NCBI GenBank assembly: GCA_023333565.1
Contig: JAJKFH010001810.1
Coordinates: 806,001 to 870,000 of the forward strand
DNA: 64,000 bases
Reading direction: 5' to 3'
Source of the DNA: Puffinus mauretanicus
Lineage: Eukaryota; Chordata; Aves; Procellariiformes; Procellariidae
Under the pieces are notes generated by a model. That model did not search any database. It was not told the origin of the DNA and worked only from the letters and a program-made list of their open reading frames with translations. A program made the translations under genes and the position numbers. Positions 1 through 14,600 of the stretch are shown here, piece by piece; position 1 is the stretch's first letter; the number at the start of each line of letters is the position of its first letter.

Positions 1-3000
1 TGTTTTGATTCAATTTCCACGTTGAATTGTTTCAGCATTTGTGTAAAGCACAAAGAAAACCAGCCGTTCTTCGGCATCTGCTAATAAGAATCTATGACTT
101 AGAGTAAATAACAGAAAGTAATCTGCCTACTCACTGCAAATTAAACACAGAGCAGTAGCTTTAGGATGATGTATATAGGAATAAAATTCATCAAATAGCA
201 CTCCATATATAAGGCTTGAATTAAATCAGCAGTTTGAACAGACAAAATGATACACAGTGGCCAGTTCAGCACTACTGCAGGGATTTCCTTTCATTTCTGC
301 AATGAAGCATTAAAAAAACATTCTAAATCAGAGCAGCCATAAGGCTAAATGACCTGTGTTTTTCACCTACTGTGTTCTTAGTCCTTCACAATAATGCAGG
401 GAGTTAAAACAACAATATAGTTAGGAGAGGAGCGTGCCTCATGCCTCAGCCTGCACGTATTGCCTTTCTGTCAACATCTCGGAGAAATGCCAGCATGCGC
501 TTATTTTATCAGAGTGTGTGCATGCACGTGTGTGTTAGCAAATTATCTAGTAACAACAGATGTACCGTAATTATGACTGAGCTGATTAAACTTCCAGGAA
601 GAAATGACTACTTTTTCTGTAATGGTTATTTAAGTCACAAGTCAAAACTCAGTACTGGATTCAGTAGGAGGCCTGCAATTTAATAGAAAAAGTATTGCAT
701 CCTTAAGTAGACGATTTACTTTGCTAATTGCTGCTTAGTGTTCTGGGGTTTAGAGATCGCACGTGCTGCCATGGTACGAAGGCAGCCTGTGGCACTGACG
801 GCGGTGGGGGCTGTAGAGTCAGGTACTCTTTCGGTGCTTCAGAAGAGGCTGCATCCTTTGATGGCTAATAGTAGTCCTACGCTTGCCAGAGTGTTCCTGC
901 TGCAGAACTCAGAAGTGTGGTTTGACAGCTCCAGCTAGAGATCTCTATTCAATCTTTGCTTCTCTGAAACTTCCCCATGAAAGCAAAATTTTCTCAGCAT
1001 CCGTTTCCCCCCACACAGGTTCACAAAGAGGATCAGCAAGAGACCAGCCTGACCTTCCTCAGGCCATGCCACAACATGTCGCATTTCAAAGGACCCAAGC
1101 AGAAGAGAACAAAACCTTAGCACGGAAGTCAAGAGAGCACCGGCCTCTTCCTGACCCTCTTTAGCACATCCTCCAGTGGTACATCAAACGGGGCAGAAAC
1201 CATTCTCAGGGGTTTTATTTAAAAATGAATGCGGTAGAACTGGCTTCATACTTACAGAGGGTCTTTATCTACTGTGGACCTCAAAGCACAGGAGAAGCCT
1301 CACTGCTCAGTGAAGGAGCATTTCTACGGACCAACCCTGCAATGAAATGTTTTCAATTTGCCAGCCTTTTCCCGTAATATAACCAGTAGAAAATTGTCAG
1401 TCGTCTTTATAGTCCGCACAATTTTACAGCATAACAACAGCTTGTATCTAGACAGTTGTTGCTGTATTTCGCTAGGAATTTTCACCAAAACCAAAAGAAA
1501 AACTTCCTTCTGCTGGTAGTCTTAAAATATATTACATAAATTGGACCATTGAGTTGCAGGAATAGAAGGAAAAGGAACTGCAATATTTCTGTGCTGCTGA
1601 ACTCACGGCAGAGTTCAGTCCTAGGCTGATTTTTGGATTCTTCCCTTGAATTTTGTTGCAAGTACCAGAGGGAGTTAGGAGTGATGTGCATGGACAGAAT
1701 GATCTTGTGCTTACAAATATTGCTTTTCAAAAAAATAGAGCTTATGAACTGTATTTCTGAAATATATTACATACCTTGAGTTTTATGGATCCCCAATGTG
1801 CTTTATTTTAAGATTAGTAGGACTCTTTCAGGCAGGGACAATAAGAATTGTGAAGAGAGTGCACTTTATTTTGAGAAAATGTAACTTTTTTTTTTCTTGC
1901 TTAAAGTGACCAACTAGAAGGAGAAACATTTTAGAAGCAGCTTAGACTTTATTTTAATCAAGATTTATGAAATTATTTTTGTTTCAAAAGGCTTGCATGA
2001 GATAGAACAGGAAAGATGGGAGAAATAATAACCATTTTCCATTTAAATATCCGCTTTCTCCCCTGAGGGGATTCCAGAGCACTTTACAAGCCATCAGACT
2101 TAGTATGCCACAGGGACCACTTGTCTGAAATGCCATCTCCTCTGGGGTGGAGCCGAGCAGGCATTTTCCCACACGTAGTAGCAACATATAATGCATTATC
2201 ACAGAACCCTCTGTGATTATCACCTCCTCTGGCTAAAACGGATTGAAAGAAGCTGTAGTGCAGCATTCCTGATGCTTCATCAGTCTATACAGCAGACTTA
2301 ATGTCCTGGAGCCCAAGGACAACCCTCGTGCCAGCTGTGTACCTACCTGCCGCAGCGAGGATCATTCCCGTGCCGCGGTGCGTGGGGCCGTAGGGCTGTC
2401 TGTTCCCTCAGCTGCTTCTGAGATGAGTCACGACAGTTCCTATTACCGCAAGAAACCTCATATGTAACCTCCATCTCCCTGTGTCTCAAACTCCCATCCC
2501 AAAAGTACTTCCCCATGGCTCCCGCTTTTTGTGTTCTGTCTACATGGTTTGTAAAACCTAGGGGACAACTTTGAGCATAATGAGGTAGGTCGGCCACAGA
2601 GCTGACTATCCTCCAAAAACTCTCTAGCATTTAACTGTTTTGATTATGTTTCTAAAATGCTTCCTATTCCTATGGCTGAAGGCAGAGGTTCTTACTCATA
2701 GCTTACATATGAACCTCACCTCCCTTCAGTCTTCCCCATCTGGCTAGTTGCCAAAGAAGATGCCGTATCCTTTAGTTACACCATATTAAACCTCCTTCTG
2801 GTTACAGACACGCGGTGAATGGCAAGAACGCGCACTGGGACACTGGTGTGTTGGACAACCCTGATTTCGGCAAGGCCACTCAATTCTCCTCTGCCTAAGG
2901 CTGGGATGCAGTGCTCTCCGCAAGGTAAAGGACAGATACCAAACTGCTTTTTCTGCCTAGTAAGATCATTGTTAACAATTTTTCTTCCAGTGAAAGACTC

Positions 3001-6000
3001 TGACATTTTCATATTTCTCCTAAAACCCAGTGGAGTACATCTATTTCTAAATTTATGAGGAGGAAGAATTCAAAAACATTTCTTTTTTAGAAAATTCTGC
3101 AATTCATCAGAAAGCTTTGTTTTGTTGGATTCAAGATGGTTCATGTTGTCACTGTAAATGTAACACGCAAAGATAGAGTTTAAAATCAATCTTTTAAAAA
3201 TTTAAATAATTGAATTTTCAATGAAATTAAAACATAATGTTGAAAAGAAAGCAAACAAAATACAATTGAAACAAAAATAAATAAAATTAAATACTATTTA
3301 AAACTGCATTGAAAATTTCATTGAAATGAAATGTTTTATGCAAAACATCCCAGTGTTTTTGAAACAGCATTTTTCAGTAAAAAAACCCTCATTCATAAGA
3401 GTTTTTCCTCACCATAGCTCCTCTTAGTTAGAACTCCAGATAGTAGGTACTTGCTGCCACATCCGGGTATGGGTGAGAGACTTTGAATAGCTTCCAAAAG
3501 GAGTTTATTTTGAGGAGTTTTCTTCCAGATCAGCTCCAAGACACTTTGAGAATTATCATAAACATTAAGAAATTCAGAACTGATTAGGCAGCATAATTGA
3601 AATAAGAGAAAAAGAGAATTATTTTTGCTTTTGAGAAGCAGTACTTCCTTATCGTCTCTGCCTAGAAGTCCTGTATGCTATTGATTTACTTCTGTAGAGC
3701 ATTCTGACTGTCAAAATGAGCCTTTGATGGAAAATGAGCAGCATCACTTGCTGAATCCTGCAGCCCTTTTCTGTAGTCAAACAGTAGAAGTAATACCACT
3801 GAGCAGCACAGCGTAAAGAATTGAAGACAGATCTGTCTGCCTGCACCTCAGGACGCTGGGTATACACTACCCAAAAACTGCCCAGGGTTTAATATGCTTA
3901 GGTTGCATCCCTACTGCTACATGCATCCAACCCGAGGAGTTAACCGCAGCCCTAAGCAAACTGGTGAAGAGTGGAAAGTATTTGTGCTGATCAGGGCTGG
4001 CCCCTTTTAGGTAGGCTCAGGGGTAGCTTTGTCTAGGCAGTAACCTGGTTGCCTTCTGACATAATGATTTCATTTTTTTTCTGCAAGTTTTTTTTAAGTG
4101 AAATTCAGTTCAAACATGGATTGAGTTGTGTTGCAGGCCACTTAACTGAATTTTTTATAGTCTGGAACTGAGGGTAGGCATTGCAAGTCCTGGAGAATGT
4201 AGAACTTTCTATCAGTGAAGACCAGTGAGGGTAGAGGTGCACCCTGTAGGTGTGGGGTGGTCCCTGACGTGGACTGCATGCAAGTTTTGTGTCAGTGGCT
4301 CTGGTTGGTTTACTGTAAAAGAAATCCCAAAAGCAAACCAGCATCCATGCAATGCAGACAGTAAGGGCACAGGATCCAGTGCCTGCAGTGAACTCAGGAA
4401 CTAAATTATGTGGTAGTGTAGAAAAACCCCCAAAAGAAATAAATTACACAGTTAAGGGTACTTGCCTGTTACATGATCACCAGAATGGAAAGGAACTGCA
4501 ACTGTGGGCTGCTGACAAAGTTACCATGGAGTGCATTTTAGTGATCATTCATGTACTTCTTCTAATTTCCATAATAAAGTTCTTGTTCTTTCACACATAG
4601 ACTCAGTGCTTATGAACGGGGAAATGCTGCTTATTGAGAGTTCCTCAGGGAAATAACTTCTGATTCCAGAAACTCAGACAGTTGTGTTTCTTAGGTTCAA
4701 GGGGAATGTTTGCTATTTGAACTAGTTCCTTGTGGCGGATGTCATTTTATAGCAGAAGGCTTCCCACTTTTCAACCAAACACAGGATTTTACACTAGTAA
4801 CTGCAGATGATACTAATTTATATTTAGATATGTGAAAGTTAGGTGCCAGCAGTTCATCTAAAATACTCTCCACAACGAGTGGGGAAACTTGCTCGAATCA
4901 GCATCTATCCGTTGGCTATAAAGGAATATCAGAGCACTGATTTAGACTCCATACCTAAATTTTATAAAGTTAAATGAAATGAATCATGACTTGATAGGAT
5001 AGTTCATGCTCTTGGGAAAAGTAACATAAACTTTTGTAAGTACTTCTTTAAGTAAAATGCTTAAGTAAATATATAGCCATGAGGATTTAAAGACAAAATG
5101 TAACTGTGACTATGAAAAGCATGACATTTTCCAATGTATAAACTAGCCTGATACAGTAGATTAACTAACTCCCTCTTATAAATGTAATACAGAAGCTTCA
5201 AAGCATAACTTTATTAATAATTTCCCCTAATGTATTAAGGATATTTTGGGACTGGAGATAGGGCAAAATCATGTATTTCCCTGTGGTATCAGCAAGGACA
5301 CATCTACATAGCAAATAGCAAAACAGCTGTAATGATAACGGAGAGTTTCTGTGGGAGTTTAGATATCTTCTTCCATGTTTTCAGAGAATGATTAAAAAAA
5401 ATTCTATTCTACTCCCTGCTTTGCTGCTTAGCTTGAACTGTAGGGTTTTTTTTTTTCATATTAGGAATGTCCTTTGCTGCCTTTGTACAACACCTAACAC
5501 ATTGTGGAACTAATGTAATGCAAGCAGTAAATAATAACAGTATTTTTTCTTGGTACAATGATAATTTTAAGACATTAATCCTTGTTTTCTTAAGCGATGG
5601 GAGAGTTACAGGCTGTTTTTTTAATGGAGTGAGAAAATACTGAGGACAACAGAAACATCACCATTACCTTCATTGGGGCAGGTGATGTTTTTGCAGCTGA
5701 CTGCATTTTAAAATGCAGTTCAATGAGAAATAATAAGCACTGTCTTAACACATCTTTAGTTTAGCTAAGCAGGTTGATTTTTCTTCTTCTATCTTGCTAT
5801 ATCCCACTGAAAATTTACTCCCAATCAAACACAGCATTACCACTGTGTTTATTTTTTACTGTATTAATATGTTCTTAGGATAATATGGTTCACTTCTTTT
5901 GGGCCACTTTACCTGTTCTTAATACATTTGGGTATATCATAGCAATCTGCTATGGCTTCCATCAACTTTTTAAATGGCTTAATTTGATATAGGGCACTAG

Positions 6001-9000
6001 CTCATGTTTCAAGCATCCATAAACACACATGTATTTCAATCCAGATCAGCTAGGCATGAAGGAAAATCCCTATCTCAGCTTGAGATACCCCTGTCTTACC
6101 TACAGTGTTACAAACTCTTTTAACGTGAGGGTTGCCTCCGCTGTGTTATTTCTAACCTTCGCAGCGTTACCTTGCGCTGGTGTTGGCCTCAAGCTAGACA
6201 AAGGCCATGACCAAATTCAAGTACCATGATTTATTTACATGAGAGGCAAGGAATGTGATTTTTCAATTAAAGCCATTTCCTACAGAGCTGCAGGATCTCA
6301 TTTACTTGGAATGCAGACTTTCTCTTGTGAACTAAACTCCTCCAGATTCAGGGAATGCATTTAGCAGTCTGTAGTACTGTAGGTTTTATCACATATCTAT
6401 GCTTCCTCCTGAAGAGTTAGATAACATATGTGGATTTTTATTAAGGTGTAAGTCTATATGGCCTGATCCAAAACTCCTCAGCAAAATGTTGGTCTCTGCT
6501 TCGAAGCTAAAGGAACTGATTCTAATCTCGCTTAAACTTTTGCCATCATGAAGTTAGTCTTAGTATGTACTCATTTCTGTGATTACTCCCTCTCAGCTAT
6601 CTGCTCCCAAGACTGCAGACTCATGCAAAGGTCCTGAATGTATCTTTGCATGAACCTGCAGTCACACATTAAATTTCTTCGAGGTAAGATTTTGCATAAG
6701 AGAAAAAATTCCTTTCTCAAATATTTTCCAATTCATTGTAATCATACCCATGCCAGTCTGGAGTAACTAAAAGCTGTTTTCCTTCCTGGAATTAAATTTT
6801 TGCAATGGCATTAAAAAGAGGCTGAAGTATGCTTTCATACAAGATAAGGGGCAACTAAACCAGTGGCTTAAAACCCCACCCTTCAATTAACGTTTTTTTC
6901 CCACTCACTCATCCCTTCATTCCTTCAGAGCCTTTAAAAGCAGGTTTGGACACATATGGGAGACAAAACCAATGTTTTTTGGGTTTTTTGTGTGTTTTTT
7001 TTTTCTTTTGGCAGCTGAAATGAAAGCTATCAGGTGGAAAGGATATTGCTGGTTAAGTGAGAAAAGGAACTGGAGATAAGTCACAGAACTGCCTGTAGGT
7101 TCAGAAAAGCATACTGAAAGTATACCTTAAAATATCAGAGTTTACAGAACTGCAGTGTTGTCAAAGCATTTAGGATCAGCTGTGAAAAGATCATTTAAGC
7201 ACATCATAGTATTGAAGTATTACCAGATGCTTACAGTACATTGGTTTGAATCACACCCCTCCCTATGTTTCTGCAATGGATGGACGTCGCATTGGTCTGA
7301 TGGGTTGCATGGATGTGGCTTTATAACGATTGTATTGTCAGTGAGTGTTCAGACATTTTGGTACAGAGCTGGGGATCCAAACGCTTTAGGGATTATTATA
7401 AAAAAGAGAAGTAAAATTTTTAAAGCCGAGGTTGTCTCTGTGCCAGGAGGTTAAACAATCTGAGCACACCGCCCACCCTGAGCTTCCAGGAAGAGCAGGT
7501 CCAGGTCTTATTTTTTGCAGGGTTTTGCACTGGTTTTGGACAGCCTTCTCATGGACTAAACCAGTGTCCTAGGGAGGTAAGTCAAGTCCTGCAGAAGTGG
7601 ATCAGCAGTGATAAGGACAGCAGATTGCACCCCAGACCAAACAGAGAGGGCCAGGGTGCCATTGCCTTTACTCTGCCTTCAAATAAATTCGTTCCTGAAT
7701 CTGAATCATCTGTCTTGAGACCAAATCTGAATGAAACATTATAAAGGAGAAACCAGGGCAAGACTTTTCCTCTCCATGCCCCTTTCACAAGAAACAAACA
7801 CAGAGTGCTAGAGAGTAGCTTGGTTTTGTTGAAGAATCAGACAGTTTCAGCTCCTGACTGAAAAGAAAGAGTGGTCACCACCTCAGCTGACCTCCCAGCA
7901 ATAAGAGAAAGATTTATGCTTTCAGACCATGTCATGATCTTCCTTAGCCACCTGACAGGCAGACAGGTTCAGGGAGCAACTACTTAAAAAAGAAAAAAAG
8001 AAAAAAAAAAGAGGGAAGAATTGCTTTTCTGTTGCTTGTAATACAGAAGGACCATTCTGCTGCATGTAGCTCTATGAATGGTCTTATAATCAGGTTAGAA
8101 AAGCACTTTTAGTAGACTAGAGCACAGCTTTAACCTCCCCCAGTGTTAACTGGACGACAACAGATGGAGCAGATGGAATAGTGTCAGAGGCTGCAGGAGC
8201 AATCGGAATGTTGAAGTTGAAGAGTCCCTCAGGCAAGAAAATTCTGTCTAAGTGTAGTTTGTGTCTTGGGATTTTGTTCGAGCTTAGTTGAACTGTTAAG
8301 ACATGTGGTCCGTTCTGAACTCTTTAAAAAAATATCAACAGGTTTGCAACAACTACTGTGCTGCTTCAGTGTGCAGCCAAATCATTCCTACTGCTTTGGT
8401 GACAGACAATCCAGGCAGATAATTTATTTGCTTATTGCGATTTTTCACTGCAGATTTTAGCAACTCATTAAAAAAAAGCACATTCCTCATAATGCAGAAT
8501 GTATTGAAATTTGCCATCTGTTTCACTCTAAGTATCTATAGGGTTTAGTTGACATCTGGAGCCCATCACTTTTGGCATTGGCTAATCCACAGCCGCACGC
8601 TTTTGACTCCCCTTTTCCTGAATTTGGCATTGTTCTCTACAGGTTTGAAACAAAACCTCCACACCTCCTCACAATTGCTTTTAGCCTTTGGGGCATCACT
8701 AGTGACAAGAATGTGCTTCTGGAGTGTGAAATTAGAATATTAACAAGACTGTGAATCTTTTCTTCACACCACACAGAGAGAGCAGGGATGCTGGCAGATG
8801 AATCCTCTTCTCCAGAAATGTTGGCAATTGAGACAAAATACCATGAAGTGGATAAGAAATATATATGCTGGGATGTCACTGTCTGTTGCACCCAGCCCAG
8901 CTGGCACACACTGCACTCTGTGCACCAGCTGGCGGGAGATCAGCATCTATCGTAGAAACATTTAAGATGCCTATTAAACTTTTGGCATAGGCAACAAGGA

Positions 9001-10550
9001 CTGTTATCATCTCTCTCCTGCTCTATGGGATCCCTTTGCAGTTTCAGTCCCTTTCCTTGGAGAGAAACATCCACATGACGAAACTGAAGAAGAAATATCC
9101 AGAAGAAGTATCTGGATAAAGTCCAAGGACTGAATGGCATCTCTAGCTACTCTACTGCCACCAGCTCTTCCACTCCATTGTGGTTAGCGTTCTGCTGGGT
9201 TTCCAGACATGCAGCAGCCTGCCTGCCATGCTGCCTGTCCAGAGACCCCAGCGCCAGGGCCCCCGTGCATGCCCTGTATCACACTCGAGCGCAGTATCCC
9301 TCACTGCCCATGGGATGGGGAACCGATTTGTGCTTGCTCAGTGCGTTCCCCAGAACACCAGGTTCTTTCTACGGCCCAGTGCTGGAAGACATGGAATAGC
9401 TACAGAAACCAGGTACTTTTTCTCTTTTAATGTTGCCTTCCATGCTCATTTGATACGTAATGGTACTACAGTGCAGAGAGGCATATACTCCTTGAATTAT
9501 TGTTGTCAATCGGGGCAAATCACACAGTAAATTCAACAGTGGCACAAATGACAAATAATTTTAAAGGAAAAAAGAACCAGGACTTGCTGCCTACACAGTA
9601 CTTTTCCAGGAGACAGACAAAGGACTTCATATTCTTGTGCTGTCAGTCTTGCACTGACTTAACTAAGAAATCTTAAAAACACTAGAGAATGCTGATAAAT
9701 ATAGCAGCTATTTTATCTGCAGAAGAAGAGCATTGCATATTTCATGTAGCCTGTTTAATGATGTTTTATCTATATTAACAGTATCTTCCAGGCAGCAACA
9801 TATCTTTTGTGTCTCTCTCCCTGTCTCTTCCTTTCTCTCACTCCAGAGGGCTAAAATGTGTATTGAGGAAAAATGTGGTACAAAGAGAAGTACTGGATTG
9901 TCACATGACATCACCTTATTTTAAGCAACTCTTAATCCTATGGCTAATTAAAATTTCCTGCTGCTCTAATATGTCTAAAAGAAAAAAATATATCAGATAC
10001 CTTTGTAACTGGATATTAAAAGTTGTGTTGTACAAAAATGATTTATGCTAAAACATTTCCCATTTAGATCTTTTAAAAAACAATGTAAAACCTTTCACAA
10101 CTAAGCAACAAAAAGGTATTAGTCATGGTCTGAACTGGTTGCTGTAATCAGTATAATCAGACAACAGTAGTTTGGTGTATAATTTATTATTATATATATA
10201 TAATAATTTTAAGTTTATTTTATTGACAGGATGATATACCCTTTCATTTTTCTCATATTTGTCGATCACATTGTATTACTCAATTGATCCAATCACATAT
10301 CTAGTATCAGCTATGCCAAAAATAATTTACTATCTCTGTCTCAGTCTGTGATTGGTAATGAACATCTTCCACATGAAATAAGAGTTAAGTTGTTTTTCCA
10401 TTCTAACATAGCCAAATCTTTTCAGTATTCAGTTTTAAGATATGAACAACAACTGCATTTCACAAAACAGTGCACAACCTTTTAAAACTTCTTCTATGGT
10501 CCCATTCAATAAGAAAATACTTTTAAAGCAATACAACTACGAAAACACTT
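1..10550. other. AT-rich non-genic DNA
   Basis: No coding region, RNA gene or recognisable interspersed repeat can be supported here. Open frames are all short (under about 120 codons), overlap on both strands and lack any protein-family motif. Small-scale structure includes a T-rich run near 6975-7012, an A-rich run near 7985-8013 and a 22-base perfect AT palindrome at 10186-10207. The stretch at 3170-3340 is very AT-rich and contains several near-palindromic pieces built from TTTCA and TGAAA words; it could be the remnant of an ancient repeat, but no family is identified. Conserved noncoding elements could lie here and would not be visible without alignment. Confidence 0.6.
10186..10207. 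repeat. 22-base perfect AT palindrome
   Basis: The sequence equals its own reverse complement over 22 bases. It consists of ATT units either side of a central alternating TA run, and lies about 345 bases outside the 3' tail of the downstream CR1. Such AT palindromes are common in AT-rich vertebrate DNA, and no function is implied. Confidence 0.8.
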
Positions 10551-11635
10551 TCATAGAATCATAGAATCATAGAATCATTAAGGTTGGAAAAGACCTCTAA
10601 GATCATCCAGTCCAACCGTCAATCCAACACACCATGCCCACTACACCATGTCCCAAAGGGCCTCATCTACATGTCTTTTAAATACTTCCAGGGATGGTGA
10701 CTCAACCACTTCCCTGGGCAGCCTGTTCCAAGGCTGACCACTCTTTCAGTAAAGAAATTTCTCCTAATGTCCAATCTAAACCTCCCTTGGCGCAACTTGA
10801 GGCCATTTCCTCTCGTCCTATCGCTGTTACTTGGGAGAAGAGACCAACCCCCACCTCGCTACAACCTCCTTTCAGGTAGTTGTAGAGCGCGATGAGGTCT
10901 CCCCTCAGCCTCCTCTTCTCCAGACTAAACAACCCCAGTTCCCTCAGCCGCTCCCCATCAGACTTGTGCTCCAGGCCCTTCACCAGCTTCGTTGCCCTTC
11001 TCTGGACACGCTCCAGCACCTCCATGTCCTTCTTGTAGTGAGGGGCCCAAACTGAACACAGGATTCGAGGTGCGGCCTCACCAGTGCCGAGTACAGGGGC
11101 ACGATCACCTCCCTGCTCCTGCTGGCCACACTATTTCTGATACAGGCCAGGATGCCGTTGGCCTTCTTGGCCACCTGGGCACACTGCCGGCTCATGTTCA
11201 GCCGGCTGTCAACCAGCACCCCAGGTCCTTTTCCTCTGGGAGTTTCCAGCCACTCTTCCCCAAGCCTGTAGCGTTGCATGGGGTTGTTGTGGCCAAGTGC
11301 AGGACCCGGCACTTGGCCTTGTTGAACCTCATACAGTTGGCCTCAGCCCATCGATCCAGCCTGTCCAGGTCCCTCTGCAGAGCCTTCCTACCCTCGAGCA
11401 GATCAACACTCCCGCCCAGCTTGGTGTCATCTGCAAACTTACTGAGGGAGCACTCGATCCCCTCGTCCAGATCGTCGATAAAGATATTGAACAAGACCGG
11501 CCCCAGTACTGAGCCCTGGGGAACACCGCTCGTGACCGGCCGCCAACTGGATTTAACTCCGTTGACCACAACTCTCTGGGCTTGGCCGTCCAGCCAGTTT
11601 TTTACCCAGCGAAGAGTAAAGAGTTTCATTTAGAA
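10551..11635 (-). mobile_element. CR1 LINE, 5'-truncated, minus strand
   Basis: This is a chicken-repeat-1 non-LTR retrotransposon lying on the minus strand. Its 3' end is at 10551-10574, where three copies of the octamer TCATAGAA (TTCTATGA on the element strand) form the diagnostic CR1 tail; CR1 has no poly(A). Inside the tail is the conserved 3' UTR containing GGTTGGAAAAGACCTC on the plus strand. The element runs back through the C-terminal part of the reverse transcriptase gene and stops near 11635, just upstream of the WVKNWLDG segment, so about 1.1 kb of a roughly 4.5 kb full element is present. Such 5' truncation is normal for CR1. Few frame breaks suggest a moderately young copy. The 5' edge is uncertain by about 15 bases. 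Confidence 0.95.
10702..11629 (-). pseudogene. CR1 ORF2 reverse transcriptase, C-terminal remnant, frameshifted
   Basis: The remnant encodes the back half of the CR1 reverse transcriptase, the enzyme that copies element RNA at the genomic target. Reading on the minus strand from 11629, the segment WVKNWLDG is followed by [11 protein letters not shown], and then by FADD near 11425-11437, which is the catalytic YxDD-type box with its two aspartates retained. The frame shifts after EKDLG (near 11230), continues as VDSRLNMS and [10 protein letters not shown], and shifts again near 11040, after which [17 protein letters not shown] and [14 protein letters not shown] follow to 10702. At least two frameshifts plus loss of the N-terminal endonuclease domain make it non-functional. 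The motif order matches CR1 family proteins exactly, so identification is secure. Confidence 0.93.
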
Positions 11636-14600
11636 ATATCTAATGGAGGTCTTTATTCTGAATGTTATCTAAATGAATAGTCTCTGAAAGTAATTATTAC
11701 TAAAACCAGGATGTTCCTTACCTAATAACCCCGATCCATTTTCCTAGTGAAAACTGCCCTGTTCATAAAGGACGCAATCGCAACAGTGTGCTATTCCACC
11801 CTTGTGCTATTCCACCCTTGGCAAGCTATGGAAGAAGGTCAAGGAGTCAAGGGCTGCAGAGATGTGTGTTTCACGCAGGCACCTTCCTGTTGGGTTTGAG
11901 GTGCCCCAGTATCATTAGCGTGGGGAATTACATTGCTTCAGGCCATACCACAAGTTTCAGAACTTTTTTTTCAGACGAATTAATTTTAATTAAATGAATT
12001 ACAATAACAGTAAACGGAAATTCATCTACAACTTTGTGACAATGCAAATGATTATGCAAAGAAATCTATGAAAGCTTCATTGTCATGTAACACATGACAT
12101 ATACACAAAAGATCACATTCAAATAAAACTTGTCTGTAATAGGAAATTTTGTTAGTTTAAGAGTGATGATACATGTAAGGAGAAATCCTGTTACACCAGT
12201 ATATAAGGGTTTATACAGGTACGTGTCTTCCAGTCTTTGATGTGAAATAAGCTAAATCAGTTTAAGATCGAACATATTTACTAGCAGGCCTGTAACAGTA
12301 AAAATACATGGACTAATACATCATACATGAACTGTCATAGTTTTATGGCTTTCACCCTGTAAGCCAGGCCTGAAACTGCTTGTATCTGATGATCTTCATG
12401 TCAGCAATCAAAAGAGGGGCTTCTTCATTAATTTTCAACAGATTCCACAAGTACTGTATGTTAAATATAGACACATACTGAAGGAAAAACAAATGGTAGG
12501 AATTTTCTTGCATAGTGTTTTAGGATAACTTTTCAGAATATCATGTACCAGTCACTGGTTTCCAGTATGTCACACCTGCTTATGCCATTTATGACATGTT
12601 ACACTACACAACCATAATGCAGAGTGACTTATCTAGCGTAACACAAAGTGAGGCATTAGCAAATGTATAAATAGCTTTGGGAGGGAATCAGATTTAGCAA
12701 GGAAATTTTGATTACATCAGACAGTTCAGATTTTGATAGACTTTTAGTCAGTTTGCAACAGAAGTCTATAAGTTTGCATTATTCAGTGCAATTTAGTATG
12801 AATTACAAGATGAAAAATGTAAAGAGACATTCTGGTAAAACTCTGTGCCGGAATATGCTAAAGAAACATGGGAGCTGTATTTATGGACATTACATATCAA
12901 ATTCAAAGAACAAAAAAGACCAAGTACCTAGAGACTCATGTCATTTAACAGATCACGGCCCAATGCTGAAAATATTTAAGCCTATGAATAATTTAACATA
13001 TTAACAGTTAAGATAATACACGTCAGTTATTCTGTTGGTGTTGAAGAGACAAAGCAGGTATGTGCATGTATGTAAGTCTTTTAGGCTTTTTATTTTCTAA
13101 CATTTTTTCCCATTTAATTTGCAAAAAAGTGCTTTTAGTAATTAGGAAAATAAAGTTTTAAAGTATGGAAATATATGAAAAGATGCTAAATTATGTAAGA
13201 ACTATTGTACAGGAATATAGTTTGGCTCAATCAAATGAATATTCATAGTTACATGATTACTTTAATTCCATTTTTTATTTGTAATGAGTAATAATCAGAA
13301 AATTAAAGAAAGCTTCTTCTCCACATTCCTAGAATAAATGATTGTAAAGAATTTTGCACTGAAAGTTTCACTCAGTATGTTCTCTTCAAAAAATATGTGG
13401 TTGACAGGAAAAGTAAAACTTCCCATTAAAAATACTCTAGAAAAATAGCTAAATTTAAGCAGAATAAAAACTCGATGAAGAATTTCCTTACCTTATTTAC
13501 CGTATTACAATAAGGTAAATATAGAAATACTAGACCTTATTAGTTCCATGACATAATTGGAAACTATCTGGAAAACATACACGTAAGGATACAGTGTTAA
13601 TATAAGCAACCTTTACATTGCTGCCCTGTGGTTTAAGACTTTTTTATCGTGCTACACTAGTACTTCCTTTACATAGTTTTGGACGAAGAATACCTAATAC
13701 TTTTAGAGCTCTTCCTTGATTACTCCAATATGCTTTACAGGAAAACATAAATTCTACCAGTAAATGTATAGGAAGCCAGCACGTCCTATTCAGATCTGAA
13801 TTCCAAAATATTTTTAATTTATGTAACATGGCAGTGGTATTTCCATCTACTGAAAATTACACATATATTTCTGCAATGAACCACTCGAAAGTGACTCACA
13901 ACAGTTAAGAAGTGGTAGAACATGGGCATTTAGCACCATTCTGGCATTGTAATTTTTGAGATACATTATATTTCAAATGGGGGAACATTTCTGCACTCAT
14001 TACCAGAGCTTGCTTTTTGCAACAGGATTGCACACATGTAAATTCCAACATAAACTGGAATATAGATTAACACTGGAACATAGATTAGCAATAATAGGAT
14101 AATAAAAAAGAATAGTTTAACCATTCTTTGTACCTAGAAATATTTCGGGTTTAGCAGTATGTTTGTGGTTTAGCAAACAGAAATTAACTCCAGAAAACCC
14201 AACATCCCTCTTGAAAACAGGGGATTAGCTTTATTACAGCAGAGTACTTTATCAGATATCGTTAGTACATATGAAATACAATAGAGAATCAGACTGCATA
14301 AAAGAAAAGCACACAGCTTTTTTACAATAAAAAATTAGTAATAGATTAATTTTAACATATTCTAATGTTTTTTCCTCTTTTTAGGTTCATGGGATTAGTT
14401 GACTGTCTCTGGCATACATAACACAGTTGAGATATATGAGACAATCACTCATTTCCAAAGAGTAAGAATAACTGAGATGATTAGCAGATGTGACTTTGAA
14501 ATAGCTTTCCAACTGATGAAAATTTTCAAGATGTTAGAAAAAAATTATTGCAAAAAGAGATGACAAATAAAAATTGCATACATTTATATTAGCCAAACCC

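Noticed and set aside
10831..11633. Plus-strand frames up to 213 codons over the CR1 copy
   Set aside because: They are the antisense shadow of the minus-strand reverse transcriptase; the real motifs ([14 protein letters not shown]) read on the minus strand.
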